DNA of 6,350 nucleotides, taken from Candidatus Planktophila sp. GTDB taxonomy: Bacteria > Actinomycetota > Actinomycetes > Nanopelagicales > Nanopelagicaceae. The DNA is taken from positions 1 through 6,350 of the forward strand of contig JAHECV010000058.1 of assembly GCA_024641555.1 (NCBI GenBank), written 5' to 3'. Of the stretch, positions 1 through 4,257 are shown piece by piece. Below the pieces are notes generated by a model. It saw only the letters and a list, made by a program, of their open reading frames with translations. It was not told the DNA's origin and ran no database searches. Each line of letters starts with the position of its first letter. Position 1 is the stretch's first letter. The position numbers and the translations under genes are program-made.

Positions 1-853
1 GTTTTTCGAAGAGATTTAATTGAATCTGCAGTTCATCCTCAATATCCCCCATCGCCCGTTTGAGTGTTTCGGGGCCCGCCGCATAGTGAGTGGCCGGAAA
101 GATATAAATCTCAGTCTCATCGCGAATAATTTCACCAGTAAGCGGGTGAAGGGTCATAATCTTTTCGATCTCATCGCCAAACATCTCAATACGGATTGCG
201 AGCTCCTCATACATTGGAATGATCTCGATAGTGTCGCCGCGAACGCGAAAAGTGCCGCGCTCAAAGGCCATATCGTTGCGCGCGTACTGCACATCAACAA
301 ATTTACGCAGAAGTTGATTGCGCTCGATCTCATCTCCTACTTTGAGACGGATCATACGATCGATGTACTCCTGCGGAGTTCCAAGTCCATAAATACATGA
401 GACCGTGGCGACAACTATTACATCGCGACGAGTCAGCAATGAGTTTGTCGCCGAATGTCGCAAGCGCTCTACCTCATCGTTTACGCTGGAATCTTTTTCA
501 ATAAAGGTATCGGTTTGCGGCACGTATGCTTCGGGTTGATAGTAATCGTAATAAGAAACAAAGTATTCGACTGCGTTATTGGGCAAGAGTTCGCGGAACT
601 CATTAGCAAGCTGCGCAGCCAGCGTTTTATTTGGAGCTAGAACCAGCGTCGGGCGTTGCAGGCGTTCAATCAGCCATGCGGTAGTCGCTGATTTTCCCGT
701 GCCTGTTGCACCGAGTAAGACCACATCTTTTTCGCCATCGTTGATGCGACTTACTATCTCTTCAATTGCTTGTGGTTGATCTCCTGCGGGCACGTAGTCA
801 CTGATTACCTGGAAAGGATGAACCTTTCGTTGGAGATCAGATACTGGGCGCAT
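1..853 (-). CDS. uvrB: UvrABC system protein B (excinuclease subunit), N-terminal part, cut by window edge
   Basis: UvrB is the helicase-like damage-verification subunit of nucleotide excision repair. It is loaded on DNA by UvrA and then recruits UvrC; it acts in the cytoplasm on the chromosome. The minus strand reads open from an ATG at 853 for 284 codons to the left edge, so about 40% of a usual ~690-715 residue protein is present. Visible are the N-terminal YVPAGDQP segment (20-27), Walker A GATGTGKS (48-55), and the DNA-inserting beta-hairpin region (about 96-140) with its aromatic series Y101, Y102, Y104, Y105, Y110, F117. These match E. coli Y92, Y93, Y95, Y96, Y101 and F108. The start is supported by MRPVS, the same first residues as Streptomyces UvrB, and by a short AGGA just upstream. 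It follows coaE by 9 bp, suggesting one transcript. The C-terminal helicase half and the UvrA/UvrC-binding tail lie outside the window. No frameshift or missing key residue seen. Confidence 0.97.
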   Translation of the reverse strand, partial: MRPVSDLQRKVHPFQVISDYVPAGDQPQAIEEIVSRINDGEKDVVLLGATGTGKSATTAWLIERLQRPTLVLAPNKTLAAQLANEFRELLPNNAVEYFVSYYDYYQPEAYVPQTDTFIEKDSSVNDEVERLRHSATNSLLTRRDVIVVATVSCIYGLGTPQEYIDRMIRLKVGDEIERNQLLRKFVDVQYARNDMAFERGTFRVRGDTIEIIPMYEELAIRIEMFGDEIEKIMTLHPLTGEIIRDETEIYIFPATHYAAGPETLKRAMGDIEDELQIQLNLFEK

Positions 854-862
854 TTTCCTAGC

Positions 863-1453
863 CTACTTTGAAAGACGCTGGAGTTCCTCCCAGAGATTTT
901 CCACTTTACGCAGCAATTGATCCTCATCGCCAGTATTTTCAATTACATAGGTAGCTACTGCTTCACGCTCAGTCGGCGAGGCTTGCACAGCAAGGCGAGA
1001 TTCGATTTCAGAGATAAACATTCCACGCTTTAAAAGTCGGGCTTTACGAGTCTCTAGATCTGCTTCAACGGTAATTATCTGATCAAAATTCTTGGCCGCA
1101 CCCGTTTCAACCAGAAGTGGGATTTCGTAGATGAGGATTTCATCGCTTTCCAGATCTGCGACGACTTCTAAAAAGAGCTCGCGAACCTTTGGGTGAATAA
1201 TCGCCTCGAGATCTGCCTTTGCCGTTTTATCTTGAAAGACAATTTCACCAAGAGCCTTTCGATCGATATCACCATTGCGCAAGATACTCTCGCCAAATCG
1301 CGTGACGACTTCATCAAAACCAGCAGATCCTCGCTCAATAGCAATTCTCGCCAACTGATCAGCATCAACTACGCGCGCGCCTAGTTCGGAAAAGTATTGA
1401 GCAACGAGTGATTTGCCGGCACCAATTCCACCGGTTAGCGCGACGACCAACAT
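863..1453 (-). CDS. coaE: Dephospho-CoA kinase
   Basis: CoaE catalyses the last step of coenzyme A synthesis, ATP-dependent phosphorylation of the 3'-hydroxyl of dephospho-CoA, in the cytosol. The 196-residue protein has the P-loop GGIGAGKS (8-15) directly after the first strand, the VVDADQLAR segment (28-36) with acidic D30 and D32, the IHPKVR motif (86-91), the PLLVETG segment (112-118), a lid-like Arg/Lys-rich stretch (about 139-153), and the late VIENTGD motif (170-176). Length is that of the single-domain bacterial enzyme; it lacks the C-terminal UPF0157/GrpB-like domain that extends mycobacterial CoaE to about 400 residues. The ATG at 1453 is fixed on its upstream side because an in-frame TGA lies two codons before it. 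The nearest purine-rich site, AAAGG, is about 13 nt upstream, rather far. It sits downstream of the rpsA terminator and 9 bp before uvrB. Assignment is very secure. Confidence 0.97.
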   Translation of the reverse strand: MLVVALTGGIGAGKSLVAQYFSELGARVVDADQLARIAIERGSAGFDEVVTRFGESILRNGDIDRKALGEIVFQDKTAKADLEAIIHPKVRELFLEVVADLESDEILIYEIPLLVETGAAKNFDQIITVEADLETRKARLLKRGMFISEIESRLAVQASPTEREAVATYVIENTGDEDQLLRKVENLWEELQRLSK

Positions 1454-1479
1454 GGTTCAGACTCTACCTTTCGCTCCAC

Positions 1480-1485
1480 ATTTTA
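1480..1485 (-). promoter_or_regulatory. Possible -10 element for coaE-uvrB
   Basis: On the minus strand TAAAAT (5 of 6 matches to TATAAT) lies just after the U-tract of the rpsA terminator and would place a start near 1473, about 20 nt before the coaE ATG. The matching -35 position falls inside the terminator stem and reads TCGGGT, a poor match. It is proposed mainly because a strong terminator separates coaE from rpsA, so coaE-uvrB need either read-through or their own promoter. A-T richness beside a terminator could produce this match by chance. Confidence 0.25.
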
Positions 1486-1491
1486 TTAAAG

Positions 1492-1523
1492 AAAAAGGGC
1501 CCACCCGAAGGTGAGCCCTTTTT
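1492..1523 (-). terminator. Intrinsic terminator of rpsA with C(UUCG)G tetraloop
   Basis: In the minus-strand RNA a 14-bp stem (1515-1523 with 1492-1500, a pair 1514/1501, then 1510-1513 with 1502-1505) closes on a UUCG loop at 1506-1509 flanked by C and G, the classic extra-stable C(UUCG)G tetraloop. The stem ends in a run of five U (1496-1492) followed by more U-rich sequence. The pair 1514/1501 is a U-G wobble in the minus-strand RNA but a C-A mismatch in the plus-strand RNA, so the structure is better formed for minus-strand transcription. It begins 14 nt after the rpsA TAA stop (1537-1539). It is therefore read as the rpsA terminator and partly insulates coaE-uvrB. Confidence 0.93.
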
Positions 1524-1536
1524 AATTTCCTGCTAA

Positions 1537-2892
1537 TTATTCAGCAGCTACTTCTTCCGCAGCAGGAGCTGCAGCATCTGCTGCCTTTGCCTCTGCCTTC
1601 TGCTTCTTATGCGCTAGGAAGCGAGTTTGCGCTTCCTGATATTGACGTTCCCACTCTTCGCGTTGTGAATCGAAGCCGGGTTTCCATTCCTGAGTATCAG
1701 GATCGAAACCTTCTGGGTAGATGAAGTTACCTTCTGCGTCATAGCGGGCAGCCATTCCGTACTGAGTTGGATCGAATGCTTCGATCTCAACTTCATGTCC
1801 TTCATTAGCTTGCTTAAGAGAAAGTGAGATACGACGACGTTCAAGATCGATATCAATGATCTTTACGAAGAGTTCGTCATCCACGGCAACTACCTGCTCT
1901 GGAATCTCTACATGGCGTTCTGCCAACTCTGAGATGTGAACAAGTCCTTCAATTCCTTCGTGAACACGAATGAATGCACCGAATGGAACAAGCTTTGTCA
2001 CGACGCCCGGTACAACCTGATTGATTGTGTGGGTGCGAGCAAATGCTTGCCATGGATCTTCTTGCGTTGCCTTAAGAGAAAGTGAAACACGCTCGCGCTC
2101 AAAATCAACTTCGAGTACTTCAACGGTTACTTCATCGCCAACTTCAACAACTTCACCTGGATGATCGATGTGCTTCCAGGAAAGCTCTGAAACGTGAACA
2201 AGACCATCAACGCCACCTAGGTCAACGAATGCACCGAAGTTAACGATTGATGAAATTACGCCTGTACGAACTTGACCCTTTTGTAGCTGGTTCAAGAATG
2301 TAGTGCGAGATTCAGATTGAGTCTGCTCAAGGAATGCACGACGTGAAAGCACAACGTTATTGCGGTTCTTATCGAGTTCGATGATTCGGGCCTCAACTTC
2401 CTTACCGATGTAAGGAGTTAGATCGCGTACGCGACGCATTTCAACGAGTGATGCTGGCAAGAAGCCACGTAGACCGATATCAACGATCAAGCCGCCCTTT
2501 ACAACTTCGATAACTGTGCCGACTACAACTTCGTCGCGTTCTTTCTTGCCTTCGATTTCGCCCCAGGCGCGCTCGTACTGTGCGCGCTTCTTGGAGAGAA
2601 TTGTGCGGCCTTCTTTATCTTCCTTTTGGAGAACGAGCGCTTCAATGCGATCGCCGACCTTAACAATGTCATTTGGATCTGCATCGTGGCGGATTGAGAG
2701 TTCGCGTGAAGGAATTACGCCTTCTGTCTTGTAACCAATATCAAGAAGAACTTCTTCGCGATCTACTTGGACTACTGTTCCGACGACCAAATCGCCGTCA
2801 TTGAAATTTCTGATTGTGCCTTCGATTGCTGCAAGGAAATCTGCCGCTGATCCGATGTCGTTAACTGCTACGACTGGTGATGATGTGCTCAA
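1537..2892 (-). CDS. rpsA: 30S ribosomal protein S1
   Basis: S1 binds mRNA on the 30S subunit and helps initiation on structured or weak-SD messages. The 451-residue protein has four S1 (OB-fold) repeats at about 33-103, 119-187, 205-274 and 291-360. The last two carry the typical FGAFV/FGAFI and GLVHVSEL/GLVHISEL motifs. E. coli S1 has six repeats; four plus the long tail is the actinobacterial form. The tail includes FDPTQYGM (373-380) and IYPEGFDPDTQEWKPGF (391-407), close to mycobacterial S1, then a charged, Ala/Glu/Lys-rich and probably disordered end. The start is a TTG at 2892; the GGAG at 2897-2900 and the family's short leader before VNDIG (10-14) support it. It lacks the longer C-terminal extension of M. 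tuberculosis S1 (481 aa). Transcribed away from the transporter at 3016 and followed by a strong terminator, so it appears to be a single-gene unit. High confidence. Confidence 0.98.
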   Translation of the reverse strand: MSTSSPVVAVNDIGSAADFLAAIEGTIRNFNDGDLVVGTVVQVDREEVLLDIGYKTEGVIPSRELSIRHDADPNDIVKVGDRIEALVLQKEDKEGRTILSKKRAQYERAWGEIEGKKERDEVVVGTVIEVVKGGLIVDIGLRGFLPASLVEMRRVRDLTPYIGKEVEARIIELDKNRNNVVLSRRAFLEQTQSESRTTFLNQLQKGQVRTGVISSIVNFGAFVDLGGVDGLVHVSELSWKHIDHPGEVVEVGDEVTVEVLEVDFERERVSLSLKATQEDPWQAFARTHTINQVVPGVVTKLVPFGAFIRVHEGIEGLVHISELAERHVEIPEQVVAVDDELFVKIIDIDLERRRISLSLKQANEGHEVEIEAFDPTQYGMAARYDAEGNFIYPEGFDPDTQEWKPGFDSQREEWERQYQEAQTRFLAHKKQKAEAKAADAAAPAAEEVAAE

Positions 2893-2896
2893 GTTG

Positions 2897-2900
2897 CTCC
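2897..2900 (-). promoter_or_regulatory. Ribosome binding site of rpsA (decides TTG start)
   Basis: The minus strand reads GGAG, then four bases, then TTG. The spacing is slightly short but the core is a good Shine-Dalgarno match. No ATG or GTG gives a comparable start nearby, and the protein alignment with Streptomyces and Mycobacterium S1 begins within a few residues of this codon. This supports TTG as the real initiation codon. Confidence 0.7.
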
Positions 2901-2924
2901 GTAGGGATAGAAAGTAATAGGACT

Positions 2925-2939
2925 CCAGAACTCTTCTGG
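2925..2939. repeat. Perfect inverted repeat CCAGAA-CTC-TTCTGG in the rpsA leader / divergent region
   Basis: Arms CCAGAA (2925-2930) and TTCTGG (2934-2939) are exact reverse complements around a 3-base spacer, and the match stops at both flanks. It lies 32 bp before the rpsA start and about 76 bp before the transporter start. As RNA from the minus strand it would form a 6-bp hairpin with loop GAG near the 5' end of the rpsA leader, if the candidate promoter at 2952-2981 is correct. As DNA it has the size of a dimeric repressor site. No U-tract follows, so it is not a terminator. Function is unassigned. Confidence 0.6.
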
Positions 2940-2951
2940 TGAACGGGCGTA

Positions 2952-2981
2952 AGCGTACGGTTTTGACGCTAAATAGGGCAA
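2952..2981 (-). promoter_or_regulatory. Candidate housekeeping promoter of rpsA
   Basis: The minus strand has TTGCCC at 2981-2976 (4 of 6 to TTGACA), an 18-base spacer, and TACGCT at 2957-2952, which fits the actinobacterial TANNNT -10 pattern. Transcription would start near 2945, giving a leader of about 50 nt that carries the inverted repeat at its 5' end and the GGAG site at its 3' end. It is a pattern match only; the matches are moderate. Confidence 0.4.
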
Positions 2982-3001
2982 ATCCATCTGATACTCAGGC
3001 G

Positions 3002-3007
3002 TAAACT
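3002..3007 (+). promoter_or_regulatory. Candidate -10 for a leaderless transporter mRNA
   Basis: TAAACT (4 of 6 to TATAAT; fits TANNNT) ends 8 bases before the ATG at 3016, the spacing expected when transcription starts at the start codon itself. No Shine-Dalgarno-like sequence sits at the usual distance from this ATG (the bases before it are CTAACGACAA). Leaderless mRNAs are common in Actinobacteria. The -35 region is weak. An alternative is a TTGACG at 2963-2968, but no good -10 lies 16-18 bases downstream of it; GATACT at 2990 is 21 bases away. Confidence 0.35.
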
Positions 3008-3015
3008 AACGACAA

Positions 3016-4242
3016 ATGAAGCGCTATAAAGACTTATTTGCAATCCCAAACGTGTGGGTCCTGGTACTCGCAGCATTTCCAGCGCGAGTTTCTTACGGCA
3101 TGGTCGCGCTATCGATATTTTTCAAGACGCAACAAGCAATCGGCTCTGTAGCCGTTGCTGGATTGGCGATCGGAATCAACTCATTAGCGGGTGCAGCCAC
3201 CGCCGGATTGCGCGGCTCGCTTATGGATCGTTTTGGACAAAAATGGCCGTTACGTATCTTTGTACCAGGTTATGCCGGCATGATGTTGCTTTTAAATACC
3301 ATGGAAAATCGTAACGCGATTCTGGTTGCTGCATTCATTATGGGTATTAGCGCTCCTCCTATTAACTTATCTGTTAGACCGCTTTGGAAGATGATCGTTC
3401 CCGAAGATTATTTGCGAACTGCATATGCAGTTGACACATCAGTAATGAGTACAGCCGGAGTCATAGGTCCGGTAATTGCAACTTCTCTTGCGCTCTCATC
3501 GCACCCAGGAAGTGCGCTCGTTGTAGCGTCTATTTTCATGGCAGTGGGTGGCGGCTCGCTTGCGCTGACTCAAGTATCGCGAGACTGGAAACCCGAGAAA
3601 AAAGATGAGAACCACATTTCGCTATGGCGTAATAAGGCGATTCAGTTATTGATGATTGAAGGTTGCTTTATTGGCTTTGGTTGGGGCGTATTTGATGTAG
3701 CCGTTCCTGCTTTTGCAACTCTTGAAGGAGTACCCCACCGAACCGCTTGGGTATTTACCGCGATGGGAGTGGCCAATGTAGTTGGTGGTCTCTTAGGCGG
3801 ACTGGTGTCAAAGAAAGTATCCGCTCTGAAAGCGATGCGACTTACTTACTTTATTTGGATATTTATTTCTATCCCAATTGTCTTCACTTACCCCGGATGG
3901 TCGATGGTTCTAGCTGGTGCATTTCTGGGGCTAGTCGGAGGCACAATCCAAGTCTTCTATTGGGAAGTTATGGAAGCGGTTCGTCCAAAAGGGTCTGCTG
4001 TTGGAATGATGGGATGGATCTGGACTGTAGAAGGCACTTTGATGTCGATTGGATCTGCAGCTGGCGGTTGGATTGCAGAGACTTACTCACCAAGATTTGC
4101 GATGTCTATTACCTCTTTTACAATCATAACCGGCTTCATAATTTTGAATTTAGGCAGAAAGCGACTTTCTGCGGCCGATCGCTTACCGACAGATGAAGAA
4201 GATTTAGCGGCAATGTCAGATAACTCGCCCACCACTAAATAA
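3016..4242 (+). CDS. Major facilitator superfamily transporter, substrate unknown
   Basis: A 408-residue inner-membrane secondary transporter. Hydrophobic segments suggest 12 helices near 13-35, 43-65, 79-95, 98-115, 137-160, 163-185, 208-231, 243-264, 274-292, 296-316, 326-350 and 358-379, with a charged central loop (about 187-206) between the halves. The loop between helices 2 and 3 carries MFS motif A, GSLMDRFGQK (67-76), with D71 and R72; the equivalent loop in the second half (GGLVSKKVS, 261-269) has lost the acidic residue. Charged residues inside or beside helices (R24, E215, D227, E317, E320, E339) could serve proton coupling or substrate binding. The C-terminal tail (380-408) is hydrophilic and acidic, probably cytoplasmic and disordered. 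It is the only plus-strand gene, divergent from rpsA and convergent with polA. Nothing in its context names a substrate, and MFS drug and nutrient exporters cannot be told apart here. Family assignment is firm; function is open. Confidence 0.93.
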   Translation: MKRYKDLFAIPNVWVLVLAAFPARVSYGMVALSIFFKTQQAIGSVAVAGLAIGINSLAGAATAGLRGSLMDRFGQKWPLRIFVPGYAGMMLLLNTMENRNAILVAAFIMGISAPPINLSVRPLWKMIVPEDYLRTAYAVDTSVMSTAGVIGPVIATSLALSSHPGSALVVASIFMAVGGGSLALTQVSRDWKPEKKDENHISLWRNKAIQLLMIEGCFIGFGWGVFDVAVPAFATLEGVPHRTAWVFTAMGVANVVGGLLGGLVSKKVSALKAMRLTYFIWIFISIPIVFTYPGWSMVLAGAFLGLVGGTIQVFYWEVMEAVRPKGSAVGMMGWIWTVEGTLMSIGSAAGGWIAETYSPRFAMSITSFTIITGFIILNLGRKRLSAADRLPTDEEDLAAMSDNSPTTK

Positions 4243-4257
4243 TTCAAATTCCGAGAA

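Noticed and set aside
20..400. 126-codon plus-strand frame at the left end
   Set aside because: The minus strand here encodes conserved UvrB without interruption; the plus-strand frame has no recognisable features.
2893..3015. Riboswitch or small RNA in the divergent gap
   Set aside because: Only one short hairpin is visible in about 120 bp. That is too little for a known riboswitch fold, and no sRNA terminator is present.
3747..4196. 149-codon frame overlapping the transporter on the same strand
   Set aside because: It is the +1-type shadow of the membrane gene, full of Cys, Arg and Trp as out-of-frame hydrophobic codons give, with no family resemblance.
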